This document shows positions 22,965 through 35,644 of a stretch of DNA of 64,000 bases, piece by piece. This stretch comes from Spirodela intermedia. Its lineage: Eukaryota > Streptophyta > Magnoliopsida > Alismatales > Araceae. Position 1 is the stretch's first letter. The number at the start of each line of letters is the position of its first letter. The notes under the pieces were generated by a model, which was not told the DNA's origin, ran no database searches, and worked only from the letters and a program-made list of their open reading frames with translations. The position numbers and the translations under genes were made by a program. The DNA is taken from positions 2,102,001 through 2,166,000 of the forward strand of contig LR746273.1 in NCBI GenBank assembly GCA_902729315.2. Direction: 5' to 3'.

Positions 22965-24274
22965 CTGCCATGGCTTTTCCTCGGTGCATATAGAGATTAA
23001 ACCATGCGAAGACATACCCCGTTGATCTGGGTATAACCCCGCCCTATCACCGTTGTTTGACTTCATCTCTAAGCTCGATAAGACATCTCTCCTACGCCAT
23101 GCGCTTGGAAAGGCGGCGGCGAAGAGGAGCTCATGCGCCAGTGTTCTTCAAGAACCTTCCAGCGGAGCAGTTGGGTCTCCTCAGTTTCTTCCGACTAAAT
23201 AATTCAGTCTCTCCTCCGGACGTCGCCCATCAGAAGACCACGGAACAATAGGCGGAGCTGCTGCAACCCCGCCGGCTATTCCAGCTCTCTCGCTATCTCC
23301 CACGTCTTCAGTCTCTGTCAGGTATCTTACGGCAGAGTCGTTGGGCTGGTTATGACATCCGAGCTCCCTTGACGGCGAGCTGAACACCCGCCGTCCTGTG
23401 GTTCGTCGGTGAAATCAGGTAGGTCGCCAGCTCGGCAGAGTCCGGGGATGAAAACGAAAACTCGGCTGCGGAAGGTGGGAGGGGACGGCGACGGCTTCGC
23501 TGGCGTCAAGCGACGGCGACGGAGCTATGTTTTGTGCGCAACCGAAGAAACGAGGGATAGGAATATGTATCCCTCGGTGCTCGCCACCAACCGCCGGTGA
23601 CCGGAGTTTGGTCGTCTTGCAATTAGCCTTGTCTGGCAGGTTGGACTTGTTGATTGGCTGGAGCCTTTTTAGACAAGTTTGACTTTCTATGTGACCGTCA
23701 AGGTGTCTCCCCTCCCCCCCCCGGGTGAGGGGGGACGCTACCTGGTCTACCTTTTGAATTTGATTTGGACTGGGCCGAATCGTTTTGGGTCACCATTCAT
23801 TTGGGCCGAAGGGAAACGATTGCCTTGGGCGTCGGGGGGGTTCACCAGACCGCAACCCCTTCTTCCTCGTCGCTGCCGGCCGCCTGTTCTCCCCTGCAAC
23901 TCAGAGACAGAAACGCCCACCCAGCTCTCGCCGATGAAGGAGAGGCACAACGCAGATCTTTTCTGCCGTCAGGAAGGCTTTTGGGCCTCCGAAAAGAAGT
24001 TTTATCCGTCAGAAGCTGTCCATGGGAGAAAACTCGTGGGGGAGAAGCCGGCGTTGAGGGCCTCCTTCACCGGCCCCGGTTGGAGCTGCTCTGCTATGTG
24101 GGGACGACGGCGCGCAGAGGACGAAGAAATGATGGAAATCGATCAGGATGATGCCACATTTGAAGGACCGCTTGTGTCTCCCACTATACGGCTCCAACAG
24201 GTAGTAAAACAAGAACACCAAGAAAGAAGGGGAACCGAGCGCCACCATTGCCATGGTCGAACAACCCAGCCTCT
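22500..24274. other. MYB 3' flank and region upstream of the nitroreductase pseudogene
   Basis: The MYB 3' UTR probably lies within 22500-22700. A GA microsatellite sits at 22934-22962. The GC-rich interval 23050-24200 has several open frames on both strands, but none shows a domain. It may include the degraded 5' end or promoter of the nitroreductase pseudogene that follows. Confidence 0.45.
22934..22962. repeat. (GA)n microsatellite
   Basis: About 14 GA units downstream of the MYB gene. Confidence 0.95.
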
Positions 24275-25905
24275 CCAGGATACCTAATTTCCGTCAAGGA
24301 GCTCTGCATCCTCACCGTGAAGCCGGCATGGACTGGGCGAGCCGCCCCTGAGGAGTTCCTTCATGAAAGCGATCCGCTCGCCAGGGACGCTCTCCAGCGC
24401 TGCGCCCACGCACGATAAAACTTCCAAGAACTCGTCTCAACAGAATGGCGCGCCGCTACCGCTATCTATGTCGGAACTTTCTCCTACCGCCGCAGGACGA
24501 TCACCGTGGAGCCGCTGAACTCTGCGTCACTCTCCTAGTTTTTGATCGACGGCCTGGCCATCTCCGATGGCGAGCCGGACGGCAGGAGGGGGTTCCTTCC
24601 ACGCGTCCTCTCCAGGAGCGGCGGCTCCCACGCCACCGTCGTTCCGGTGGGATATCCGGCTACTTGACGGCTTGGTGCAGTCGGAGATGGAATGCTTGAT
24701 GGGGCTGGACCCCTTTCGGCCACCGGCCTGCTCCCGCAACGAGTAGTGACTGGGCAGATTCATGGAAATCGAGGCGCAGCAGGACCCTGTCTGCGTCCTC
24801 ATCGTCTTCCCCAACGCAGGCCTCAGCTTCACGATTGAGGTCACTCTTCTCTAGGCATAGGCATCTTGGATCAGTTTGTCTCAGTTGATTGGAGTCGCGG
24901 ATGATCTCCTACTTTCCTGTTCAAAGGGAATCACTACAGTGACCATCGATGATCTTCACCGTCAGGATACGTCCCCGTTCGTGATCCTGTCAAGGGAAAG
25001 CAGGGCGCATATCAGCATCATTCTGCCCAAAGGCCTCTGCCGCCTGGTAAGGGACAAAGACTTCTTCGATCTTCTGAAGCAGAAAGCTTCGTCCACCCTC
25101 CAATGGCAGATAACGAGTCAGTGGCTGCAGATGGGCTTCCCCTCCATAGACTTCTACCCGGGAATCCGGAGGAGAAAGTGGCCGAAATCGCATTCAATCA
25201 GGTGTGGAAGCAGTCGAGCCTCTTTCTCTTAGATCCTACCATCTCCTCATGCAGACAACTCCATAAATAATCACTGAACTAGCTCAGTGAAGATGTTTCC
25301 TAATAATCACGAGCGAACTCAAAGCATATAAAATTTCAGAACTCATCAGCATTCAATCACATTGAATAGCTCTTTGTCGACGATGATGCTTGGACCAATG
25401 TGGTTTGGCAGTCTTCAAGCTCCGGGTTACCCTGAACTATTCTTGGAGGCAGGTCTTCTGGGTCACCTGCCATCTGGTTGAGGCTGGGACACTGGGTCTT
25501 CAGGCGTGTGGGATCAGCTCCTTCTCTGACCCAATGGGTATATCTTCCTCCTCTTGTTCGCAATTCGGTTCATCTCCTAATTTTGTCCATTTTCAGTATG
25601 TTCCATATTATTTTTCTTCACTATATTCACGCAGACAACTCCATCTATCGCTGAAAAAGCTGGTTTTATGCGACTAGATAGCATTAGTTCCTTGTGGAAT
25701 TTAATTTTCCGTAAAAATACAGGAACTGCTCTAAATATGGCGGAATATCTTGACATCTATATGATATATATTTTTTGCGACATAAATATTCAGCTTGGAG
25801 GCTTTCTCACTCCTGAGAGCGGAGACCTCCAGATCCTGTGCATCCTCAGCCTCAGGAAGCCACTTCTTCTTGGTGGTCAACGGATGGGAGATCCTTCAGG
25901 TGTGG
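24275..25905 (+). pseudogene. Nitroreductase-like pseudogene (copy 1)
   Basis: Collinear but broken relative of the intact gene at 26804-28949. Recognisable blocks: 24330-24400 (GRPEEFLH-like region), 24530-24665 (LAVSDGEP...SHPTV region), 24665-24840 (MERLMGLDPFRP...VCVLIVFPN region), 24950-25205 (PFVVLPW...LPKGLYCLARN...AEIAFNEV region), 25385-25535 (exon 2, LYPQFFWEAGVLGHL region) and 25795-25880 (exon 3). Two adjacent in-frame stop codons lie at 24744-24749, where the intact gene reads GKQRFGRF. Several hundred bases are missing at about 24660 and again at 24840-24950, and the frame shifts repeatedly. Exon order and orientation are the same as in the intact gene, so this is a tandem duplicate, not a retrocopy. 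It sits directly upstream of its intact paralogue. Confidence 0.85.
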
Positions 25906-26803
25906 AATAGCGAATCATGGCGTCTTCCACCTGATTTGATTCCTTGGGCATCTTAATCTTAGGCAGCACAATCTTCTTCCTCTGTCTCGGCTCAGATATG
26001 ATAATATATATATATATATTATTAAAAAAATCCGGTAGCATGTTGGGAAGATCATGCATAGCTGAGGAAGTAGATTTCTGTCAGGAGCTGCTTAGAACAG
26101 AAGAAATATGGGGGGAAAATAGATTTTGCGCACAGTATTGATAAATATTTTTTAATATTATTTCGAACCCATTACGGTTTTATCTGTTTGGGATTTTAAA
26201 TGGACGTGAATTATTTCTGCTTGATTAAAAAAAACTAAATTCAGGAAGATATAAATGCGAAAATGTGAAAGATCTGGTAAGAAATCGTATAAATGGATTT
26301 TAATAAATGAGGAACGGTGGAGTAGATCCTATCAGGGGTTTCGGAGATCGCAGTGATCTCCGGTGATCTCGATCAATGCCCTTTTGATCCAACGGGTGGC
26401 ATCTCACTCGGAAGTGAAAGGTGCGTAGGTTAAGCTTCTGCGCGGGCTCATCAGACCACATCCATTTCCGCTATGCCCGTCCTCTAGTCTGAGTGAGACA
26501 GACCTCGCCGGTGATCTGAGAGCCACTGGAGTTGCCCGTTGAACTCGCCGGTGGCGATGAACTCGCCGCCCGCTGAGGTTTCCCGCCACTGGAGTTGCCC
26601 ATGGAAAGGCAGGCGGCGGCGGTGGCGGCGGCGGGGGGTGGCGACGATCTCTCATCCCACGCCTGTCGGCCGCTTCCGCGCCGGTGAGGCTCTTCTCTGG
26701 GCGGAGAAGGAAGAGAAGGAACTCGAGCACGCACACGGCCCGTCCATAAATCCCCACAAGAGAAGCCCCTGATATCTCCGATCCTGCTGTTCCATCCGAG
26801 TAG
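25906..26803. other. Promoter region of the intact nitroreductase gene
   Basis: AT-rich to about 26330, then GC-richer. The part 26405-26515 is clearly similar to 41848-41935 downstream of P450 copy B, showing that the nitroreductase upstream region was also duplicated. A GGC-rich trinucleotide patch lies at 26610-26640. Confidence 0.6.
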
Positions 26804-28949
26804 ATGACACCAAGAAGATCAAGAAAAAGAAGACTAGAAGAACTGAGGGCCGCTGCGACTGCAGAAAGTGTACCACCCGACCTGCCAAAGGCCGTCCACC
26901 CCGACGACTATGTGCTGCGCCGGATCGCACGCTTCCATAACGTCCTCACCACCGTGAGAGCCGACGAGCCCGTCGAATGGGAGGGCCGCCCGGAGGAGTT
27001 CCTGCACTACATCGATCCTTTTTCCTGTCACCCTCTCCAGCGTCCTCCTCTGAGAAGATTTCAAGAACTGGGTAAGGAGGAGCAACGCGCGGCGGCGCTG
27101 TACGCGAGGCTCTTCTCCGGCGCCCGTGGGAGCATTGCGGCGGAGCCCCTCAGTGGGGCGTTCCTCTCCCAGCTTCTGTACGACTGCTTGGCCGTCTCCG
27201 ACGGCGAGCCGCCGGACTTCGAGACGGGGTTCCTCCCACGCGTCGTCCCCAGCTCCGGTGGTTCCCACCCCACCGTCGCCCACATCATCACCCCCGCCGT
27301 CGCTGGCTTCCTCCCTTTCCCGTGCGTCGCCCACTACTCGCCGGAGGACCACGCCCTCGAGGTCCGAGCGGTGATCGACCCCGGTTTCTTCGCGAAGCTC
27401 CCCGACGGCGTCATCCTCGTCGGGCTCTGCACAATCTACGCTCGCGAGACCTGGCGGCATGGGAACCGGGCCTTCCGCTACTGCCACCTCGACATCGGGC
27501 ACGCCATCGCCGCAGTCGCGTTTGCGGCGGCGGCGCTCGGGTGGGACGCCCGCGTAATCGAAGGCCTGGGGCAGCGGGCCATGGAGAGGTTGATGGGTTT
27601 GGATCCCTTCCGGCCGTCGACGTGCTCCCGCGGCAAGCAGAGGTTCGGCAGGTTCATTGAAGTCGAGAAGCAGGACCCCGCCTGCGTCCTCATCGTTTTC
27701 CCCAACACCGTCTCCGACTTCTGCATCGACCATGTCGCCCTGTGCGCCCATATCGAGGAGCATTTCGGTCACATGGACTGGTTCATGGGGGGATTCCCGG
27801 CTCCCCTCATCAAGGGGAAGCATGTGGTCTACAACGAGGTTTACAGAACCACCAAAGACGTGGAGAATTACCCCTGTACGTTCAGGCTCGTCGTACCGAG
27901 GCTCAGGTTTCCAGCGAGCTGCTCGATTTCAGAGATTATTGGGCACGAGACCCTGATGGCGAGGGAGGTCATCAGGAATCGCAGGAGCTCTTCTTCCATG
28001 GACCCCACCTATGAGATGGAGGCCGCGACCTTCTACAACTTCCTCCACCGCTGCCTCCCGACTGGTTCTCCTTATCCGCCGAACGAGCAGACGGCGCAGG
28101 ATGCCTTCCCGTTCGTGGTTCTGCCGTGGAATAGCAGGATGAATGCCTTCATCGTAGTCCACAGGGTGAAGACGCTGCCCAAAGGCCTGTACTGCCTGGC
28201 GAGGAACGAGGACCATCTCGGTGTCCTACAGAGAAGGACTCAGTCGATCTTCCTGTGGCACCAGAATAATGAATGCGTGGAGATGAGGCTCCCTCTATAT
28301 GCTCTTCTTCCCTGGGACATGGCGCAGAGAGTAGCAGAAATAGCATTCAACGAGGTGTGTCGCCAATCATCTTCTCCCCCCCCCCTTGTCCCCTCCCTTG
28401 TCCCTGCTTTTTCCTTCTTCGATCAAATTGGTGCTGCTAACTAATCTTTGTCCGTTTCGAACGCAGCCGGTTGCGGTGGACGGCTGTTTTACCATGATGA
28501 TTGTGGGACCGTTTGGTGAAATGGATTACGAGTTCTGGCTGTATCCTCAATTCTTCTGGGAGGCCGGCGTTCTTGGCCATCTTCTCTCGCTGGACGCTGA
28601 GGCGCTCGGCCTATGTGGCCGTGGGATCGGTTCTTTCTTCGATAACAAGGGTGCGCCTTCTCCCTTTTTCTCCATCATTTGTATCAAGGAGCGCCCTTGA
28701 GTACCCAAGAAATTGAAGATCTCTCTTACTATGCTTATCCCCTCTTGAGATATCCAGCCAAGGAGCTTCTCACTGGTGAGAGCGGATTCTTCCAAACAAT
28801 CTACCTCTACAGCGTTGGAAAACCTCTTTCGGGAGGAGGCCAGGTGGGTCTCTCTACTGCACTGAATGCTCTTTCCTCCGCCGAGCTCTTCTTGCAAATG
28901 TTCATCGCAGGTGCAGAATCCTCATGCACGAGGCGGAGAGGCCCCCTGA
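26804..28949 (+). CDS. Plant nitroreductase-like (SagB-type) protein
   Basis: Large plant protein of the nitroreductase-like superfamily, related to FMN-dependent nitroreductases and SagB-type dehydrogenases; its plant substrate is not known to me. Exons: 26804-28354, 28467-28650, 28758-28843 and probably 28911-28949, giving about 619 residues with two nitroreductase-like halves. Family hallmarks are PSSGGSHPTVAHI (about 148-160), RYCHLDIGHAIAAVAFAAAALGW (about 225-247), LMAREVIRNRRS (about 386-397), LPKGLYCLARN (about 462-472) and the second-exon block LYPQFFWEAGVLGHLL with GRGIGSFFDN. The usual SSGNLHPTE of the family reads SSGGSHPTV here, so the binding loop is altered. The last intron (67 bases) is short; without it the frame runs on to 29032 and the protein would have 669 residues. 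A nearby exon fragment keeps a similar C-terminal reading frame, which favours the shorter form. No stop or frameshift is seen, so the gene looks intact. Confidence 0.8.
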
Positions 28950-29345
28950 GGGAGGAAGACTGGCCGGGCTTCGGAGGGAAGAAGGCCTTCCTCTTCTACC
29001 TGTTCCGTTCCAAGCGGGGAAGAAGGATTTGAGCGGGATCCGATTTTAGCACCATTGAAAATAATTGAACTAAAGATATTAAAAGCTGGAAACATCATGA
29101 AATTTCCACCAGTAGATTTTGTCCTCACCGACCAACCCAAAACCCACATGATCTTTTCTTCTGAAAAAAATTAATGGAACGCTTGTTCGACAAACGCTTC
29201 TCATCCTCAAAACTAATTTGGCTGGCCTCCATTTGTCTTGCTTGGACCAAGGCATCCCTTGGGCATGCCTCCTTGTCCTCAAAATATCTCGTCGCCGCTG
29301 TTCCCAAAGGAAGAGCAGAGGTAACATTGGAGGCCTTTGTTGGTC
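28950..29345. other. Spacer between nitroreductase and P450 copy A
   Basis: Contains the nitroreductase 3' flank and, from about 29085, sequence similar to the upstream regions of P450 copies B and D (for example the segment preceding the start codon with 'accaaggca...ccttgggcat'). Confidence 0.6.
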
Positions 29346-30708
29346 AATGGAGACGCCCGATACCTGGTCCTGGTGGAGGAATGGAGAAGAAGATGAATCC
29401 AAGTGCTCTGCGGGCTCATGGCCGTTCTGGCCGCCGTCCTCGCTGCGTTCATTGTGTTCTACTGGTTCAAGAGGACGAAGAACGGAGCGCGTCTTCTGCC
29501 TCCGGGACCCCGAGGGTTGCCGCTTCTCGGAAGCCTCCCCTTCCTCGCCAATGACCTCCACGTCTGGTTCGCGGAGCTCGCGCACATCTACGGCCCTGTC
29601 ATGAGCCTCCGCCTCGGCGCCAAGCTCTGCGTCGTGCTCAGTTCTCCCGAGGCCGTGAAGGAGGCCCTCAACGACCGAGAAGCCATCTTCGCCAACCACG
29701 ACATCCCCGCGGTGGCGCTCGTCTCCTCCTACGGCGGCAAGGACATGTTCTGGGCGCCCTACGGGCCTCACTGGCGTATGCTCCGCAAGGTAACGGTGCG
29801 GGAACTGCTCAGCCCTACCACCATCGAAGGCCTCTCCGTCCTGCGCCGGGGAGAAATTCGGAGGACCATGGAGGAGATAGGGGAAAAGGCCGGTCAGCCG
29901 GTGAATGTTCGCGAGCTAGTGTCCGCCACGGCGATGAACGTGACGACGGAGATGCTGTGGGGAGGCTCACCGGCGCAGAATGGAGAGGAGAAGGAGGCCG
30001 CGGGAAGGGAGTTCCGAAAGGTGACCGAAGAACTGGTGAGGCTGTTGGGTGTCCCCAACATCTCTGATTTCTTCCCAGCCATAGCCTGGCTCGACCTGCA
30101 GGGCCTGGTGCGGTGGATGCGAAGACTGTCATTGTGGGTCGAACGCATCTTCAACTTCATCATCGAGGAGCGGCTGATGACGATGGAGGCCCGTTGAGAA
30201 GGTGACACGGTTGTGGCAGCCGTGAAGGAGAGAACAGGGATTTCCTGCAGGTGATGTTGGACCTCGTACAGAACACTGACCCCTAAGCGCTCATGACCAG
30301 GGACTGCATGAAGGCCTTACTCCTGGTGACCCCCTCGTCCTCATATCCTCCGTCAAAATTTTCAACCGAAATCTTCATACACTTGATTTCTTAATTCCCA
30401 CAATGAAAATCAACTGACCATACCCCTTGTACAATGCTCACCTTTGTGTGAAACCGGGTTGACAGGACCTGGTGACCGTAGGGACAGCTAGCACTTCGAC
30501 GACGGTGGAGTGGGCGGTGGCCGAGCTTCTCTACGACCAGGAGAGGATGAAGACAGCCAAAGAGGAGATTGCCGCCATGGTCAGGGTGGGCAATGTCATC
30601 CAAGGCCCACCTCCCCCACCTGTGCAACATAGACGCCATGGTTTAGGAGACCATCCACCTCCACCTAGTGTTGCCTATGTTGGTGCCCCACTGCCCCAGC
30701 TCTACTTG
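29346..30708 (+). pseudogene. CYP706-like P450 pseudogene copy A, 5' part
   Basis: Exon 1 (about 29346-30325) and the start of exon 2 (30466-30708) of a CYP71-clan P450 close to copies B and D. It keeps the membrane anchor, LPPGPRGLPLLGSLPF and WAPYGPHWRMLRK regions. It is broken: the frame shifts between the upstream ATG (29349) and the internal Met codon, a TGA stops it at 30195-30197, further frameshifts and a TAA-type stop follow in the exon 1 tail, and the I-helix motif is degraded (GTAST where GMDTT is expected). Exon 2 is cut at about 30708 by the Ty1-copia element; the rest resumes at 35645. It lies immediately downstream of the intact nitroreductase gene. Confidence 0.88.
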
Positions 30709-31063
30709 TGAGAGAGTCTCTCTCATTTTCTTTGCTTGACAGTGTTAGTTATCTTTTCTTATTTTCTATAAATATAGAATGTATTTCTTATTTTTATAAT
30801 ATAATAGACAATGAGATTTATCTCGTTCTCGGTTTTATTCTCTCTTCATCAATTATCTTCTTCCTTCTTACAAGTGAAGTCCTTATAGAAGTAAATAAGA
30901 GTCAATTACTAACTCTCATCAAGATTAGAGGTGTTTCCTAAAAGTCTTATTCTCATCAAGATTCTTAATAGCTTGGTGATTTTTTTTCTATTTGTTCTCA
31001 TTGATAGCTACGAATTAAGTTTTCATTATTATTGTGATCATGTGTTTGTATATTTATTACTAA
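30709..31063 (+). repeat. 5' LTR of the Ty1-copia element (truncated)
   Basis: Its 3' part (from about 30745) aligns with 35278-35644. It begins TGAGAG directly against interrupted P450 coding sequence and is about 250 bases shorter than the 3' LTR because the region matching roughly 35090-35270 is missing. A TATA-like 'tataaata' occurs in both LTRs. Confidence 0.75.
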
Positions 31064-34000
31064 AAGTGATATTAGAGTATTAATTTGATTATTTTTGAAT
31101 TTACTATAACTTGTAAGATGCACACTAACATCTAGAAGTTAGATAAGCATTCTAATATTACTTTCTAGAAGCAGCGTGTGTATGATACATTGTTACATAT
31201 TAACTTGTGTAAGACTTTGGATGGACCAAAGCTAGACAAGATCAATGTTGATGATTAAAAGATAATAGAAAAAAAAGGTAGAGATTTTATTCGTATATAT
31301 CTATTTGATTGGACTCTTTAGCAAGTCATGGATGAATATAATCTAAAAAAACTGTAAAAAAAGTTGGAGAAACAATATGCACCAAAATCGATGATTAGAA
31401 AATTAGCATTGAAGATAAAACTATTTAAGTTACACATGTCAGATGGATATTTTAATTAATTACTGAATGACTTACTTCATATAAAATTAAATTTTTCTAA
31501 TGAGAATAAAGTTATTATTATATTTATTTTTCTTCCTAATTCATATGATCATCTTATTACGACCTTATTACATGATAGTATAATACTTGTTTTTGAAGAT
31601 ATTATTGACTCATTGATGAAGTATTATCATCAGAAGAAAGATATTGGTGAGACATGTGGTGAAAATTTATATGTGAAGAGTAAAAGAGAACATAGAAAAT
31701 AGAAAGAGAATAGTTCATTAGTAGAGAAGAAGAGTCAGTCAAAGTCACAGACAAATTAGTTGAAAAACTAAACTTGTCACAAGTGTCATAAGAAGAGATA
31801 CTCACAAAGAAATTGTTCGATGAATCAGAGTGATAAGATAATAAAAGGTGAATCTAGTTCGACTAACATTGTGAAAATTGAAGACAAAGAAGATAGTGAG
31901 TTTATTTTAGTCTTCTTGTAACTAAAGAGTTGTTGAACATAAAGATTCTTAATACTAGTTGATCTTATCATATATGTTATAATATTTACTGATTTAACTC
32001 ATATAGAAGTACAACATAAGTTATTTCTATGAAAAATAACATAACTTGTGAAGTAGTTGGCATTGATTCGATGAAGGTTTAAATATTTGACAAAATAATC
32101 AAAGAGCTTGAAAATGTTCGTCATGTTCTAACATTACATCATAATTTATATTTACTTAGAGTATTGAAAGTAAACGAATGTTCAAAAGAGAGAATGAGAT
32201 CTTCAAGATTATTAAGGGATCTCTCATTATGATGAAAAGAAGATGTTAATGAATAAATATTTATAAACTTGAGAGAAGTACTATTGTAAGTGGAGCTTAT
32301 ATTATGACACTAGATAATTTCTTGATTGATGGCATTCTTCTATGACACTTACGATTAGATTATATGAGTGAGACAAGTATGTAGAAGCTACATGCACAAG
32401 GATTACTACATGGTGTTAAAACTTACACATTAAATTTTTACAAGTACTGTATCATGAGAAAATAATATATAGTGACATTCAAGATAACGACATATGATAC
32501 AGATGGTGTGTTGAATTATATTCATTCAAATATGTGTGGTCTAGTTAAAGGGACATCGATGGGTGGTACTCATTATTTTTTGACTTTTGTTGATGATTTT
32601 TTTAAGAAAGTTTAGGTATTCTTCTTGAAGCACAAATTAGAAGTATTTGTGAAGTTTAAGACTTTGTGTGCAAAGGTAAAGAATCAGACAGAGAGTAAGA
32701 TCAAAGTCTTGCAAATTGACAATAATACAAAATTTAAAAATTATGAATTTGATCAATTTTATGATGAGTATAATATTCAACGTCATTATACAGTGAAGAA
32801 GACTCTATAGTAGAATGGTGTTACTAAGCGGATGAATCGTATGATTGTTGAGAGAGCATGATTTTTACGGTTGACTTGCTCAATGAATTTTGACGAAAAC
32901 TATGAGTATGTCAATTTATTTGATGAATAAATTATCAAATTTACTCTTAATGGGAAGATTGTTGAAGAGGTATGAACTGAAAATTCTGTTGTCCATTTGA
33001 ATTTGTATATACTTAGATGTCTATGATATGTCCTTATATCCACTCATGAGAGATCAAAGTTGAATTTAAAGTTGAGGAAATATATCTTAGACTATAACAC
33101 TGAAATGAAAGGATATCAACTTTGAGATTTAGAGGTGAAGAATATTATTTTCAACATAAATGTGGTCTTTAATGAAGATCACATGTTGAAGTTATTTTCT
33201 ATAGAGCACAACGTTTAAGAATTTAATGATACTTATGTTGAAGATAGAATAATATTAGAGGTGGAGATTATGCAGAGTCCTCTTAGTTCTATTATGAGTG
33301 AATAACGAGTTACAAAATCATGAGATATTCTTCATTATATTACTATTAGATAAAGTAGACGTGAAGTAATGCCTCTTACCTATCTTAATAATTATGTTAT
33401 CTTTATGTTATTTGTAGGAGATGACAAGCCCACAACCTTTTAAGAGGCAATTCGTTGTCTTGGAAGGGAGAAATAATTGTAAATAATGTCTGAAGAATGA
33501 ATATTTTTAGACAAGAACCACACTTAAGAATAGGTAGATTTTCATGTAAGAAATCAAACTATTAAGTGTAAATAGGTATATAAAAGGAAGCCACTAATGA
33601 TTATGGTGATCAGTTATAGAACAAAACAAGATTTCTTACAAAAGGTTTTACATAGAAGTATAGAATTAATTATTTAGAGATCTTTTTACCTGTTGTGAAA
33701 CACATGTCTATTCACTTAGTGTTAGTTATTGTCATAAATGAAGGTATAAAACTTAAGCAGATATATGTGAAGATGACGTTCCTCTATGGAGATTTAGAAG
33801 AAATTATTTACATACAACAACTAGATGATTTTATTGTGCAGAAGTGAAAACATCTTATTTGTCAACTGAAGAAATCTATTTATGTATCGAGACAATGGTA
33901 CAAGAAGTTTGACTCTTACATGTTGAAGATTGACTATGCAAAGTGCAATTGTGACTATTGTATTTATATGAAAGATTTGTGATGAGAGTTTTTTAATTAT

Positions 34001-35039
34001 TTTGATGATATGTTTATTACTTTGAAAAATTCATATGAGATTACTAGATTGAATACACTATTGAGTAAAGAATTTGACATAAAGAATCTCAATATGACAT
34101 AAAAGATTTTTAGTATAAAAATCTATAGAGACTAATAGTTGAGTCAACTATGATTGACTCAGAAGAGTTATCTCTCGAAAGTAGTAGATCTATTTAACAT
34201 GAATAATACTAAAATAATGAGCACTCCTTTGACTAGTCATTTTAGATTATCTACTACTTAGTATCTGACATCTAAGAAAAATATTACTGAGATGAAGTAA
34301 ACTTCTTATGTTAGTATAATTGACTCTCTACGTATGTTATGGTCTGTACAAAACCAAATATTATTTATATGATTGGGTTAGTTAGTAGATTTCTAAGAAA
34401 TCTAAGAAATAAGTATTAGATCACAATGAAGTAAATTCTCTGATATTTAAAAAGTTATTTAGATTTTAAAATCTATTTTGACTGACAAAGTTGTATTTTT
34501 GTTGTTGACTTTGTTGATATAGATTTTATTGAAAATTTAGATTATTGAAGGTTTACAACTAGATATGTTTTCACCATGGTTAGTGGACCTATGAGTTAGA
34601 AGTCTACACTTCATATTACTATCGTATTGTACATGACTGAGGTAGAGTACATGACAACTACTGAAGTAATTAAAGAGGCCTTATGGTAGAAAGAATTATT
34701 AAGTGAACTTAGGATCTAATAAGGTAAAGCTCTTTTATATTGTGACAATCAAAGTGTTATTTATTTGACAAAAAATCAAATCTATCAAGCACAATCAAAA
34801 CATATTGATGTGTAACATCACAAGATCTGTGAATTGATGAATTTTAGAGATATCTCTCTAGATAAGGTTCACATAGAGGAGAATATTATGGATATATTGA
34901 TGAAGGTCGTCATTGTGGATAAGTTTAAATATTATTTGAATTTAATTCATGTTGTAGGTACCTTACAGAAGGTGGAGAACTTATAATATGGATGGACGTC
35001 AATTCTAGGTGCAACAATGATAGCCGCCAAGGTGGAGTT

Positions 35040-35644
35040 TGGTAATGGTGTCAGTCCATCATGACTGACCCATTCGTGAGACATACGAAAGAGCCTCTCT
35101 CATTTGACTCGTTCGAGAGAAGTGTGAGGAGTGAGACACACTTGTCACCTCATTCCTTTTGACCCGTTCAGGGTCATGCAAGGAGAGACAGAGCGGGAAA
35201 TGAAGAAGGTTGAAGCTGTCACCTTTGAGATGTGTGGGCTCACCCCACATGAAGATCGAGATGGCTCCTTTTAATAGATGGTTATCTTTTCTTATTTTCT
35301 ATAAATAAGACATATTTCTTATTTTTTGGCATACGACGGACTACAAAATTTATCTCTCTCTTGATTTTATCCTCTCTCTCCATCAACTCTATTCCTCTTT
35401 CTTAGTTTCTCTTTTTTTTTCTATTACAAGTCTTTATAAAAGTAGATAAAAGTTCATTGTTAACTCTCTAGTGTGTGAATTTTCTAGAAGACATTGAAAT
35501 GTGAATTATAGGTGTTTAGTGGAAGTCTTATTCTCATCAAAATTTATGATAGCTTAGTGATTTATCTTTTATTTATTCTCATTTATATCTAAAAATTGAG
35601 TTTCCATTATTATTGTCATCTTATGCTTATATATTTATTCCTAT
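35040..35644 (+). repeat. 3' LTR of the Ty1-copia element
   Basis: The right half aligns with the 5' LTR; the left boundary is set after the purine tract ending near 35037. It ends in a 'tatttattcct' run, after which P450 coding similarity resumes. The two LTRs differ at many positions, so the insertion is old. Confidence 0.7.

Larger units (their letters stand above)
30709..35644 (+). mobile_element. Decayed Ty1-copia LTR retrotransposon
   Basis: About 4.9 kb element inserted in exon 2 of P450 copy A. Domain remnants in order, all on the plus strand and full of stops: a Gag zinc knuckle (31775-31816, CX2C...C with the histidine position changed), a Gag-pre-integrase region (32341-32465), integrase (from about 32510, with the QNGVTKRMNRMIVERA-like block ending near 32860), reverse transcriptase (about 33690-34130, with an FDDM box at 34000-34014 in place of the usual YVDDM), and RNase H (34636-34830, CDNQSVIYLTKN-like). 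Integrase before reverse transcriptase defines Copia. A primer-binding-like site similar to the initiator-Met tRNA complement follows the 5' LTR at 31067-31077, and a purine tract precedes the 3' LTR at about 35025-35037. Stops in every domain mean it cannot encode working proteins. Confidence 0.9.

Noticed and set aside
23679-24287. 202-codon open frame upstream of the nitroreductase pseudogene
   Set aside because: Low-complexity, GC-driven, and its end runs in the wrong frame into the pseudogene similarity.
26834-27823. 329-codon minus-strand open frame
   Set aside because: Exact shadow of the nitroreductase first exon; the plus strand carries the family motifs.
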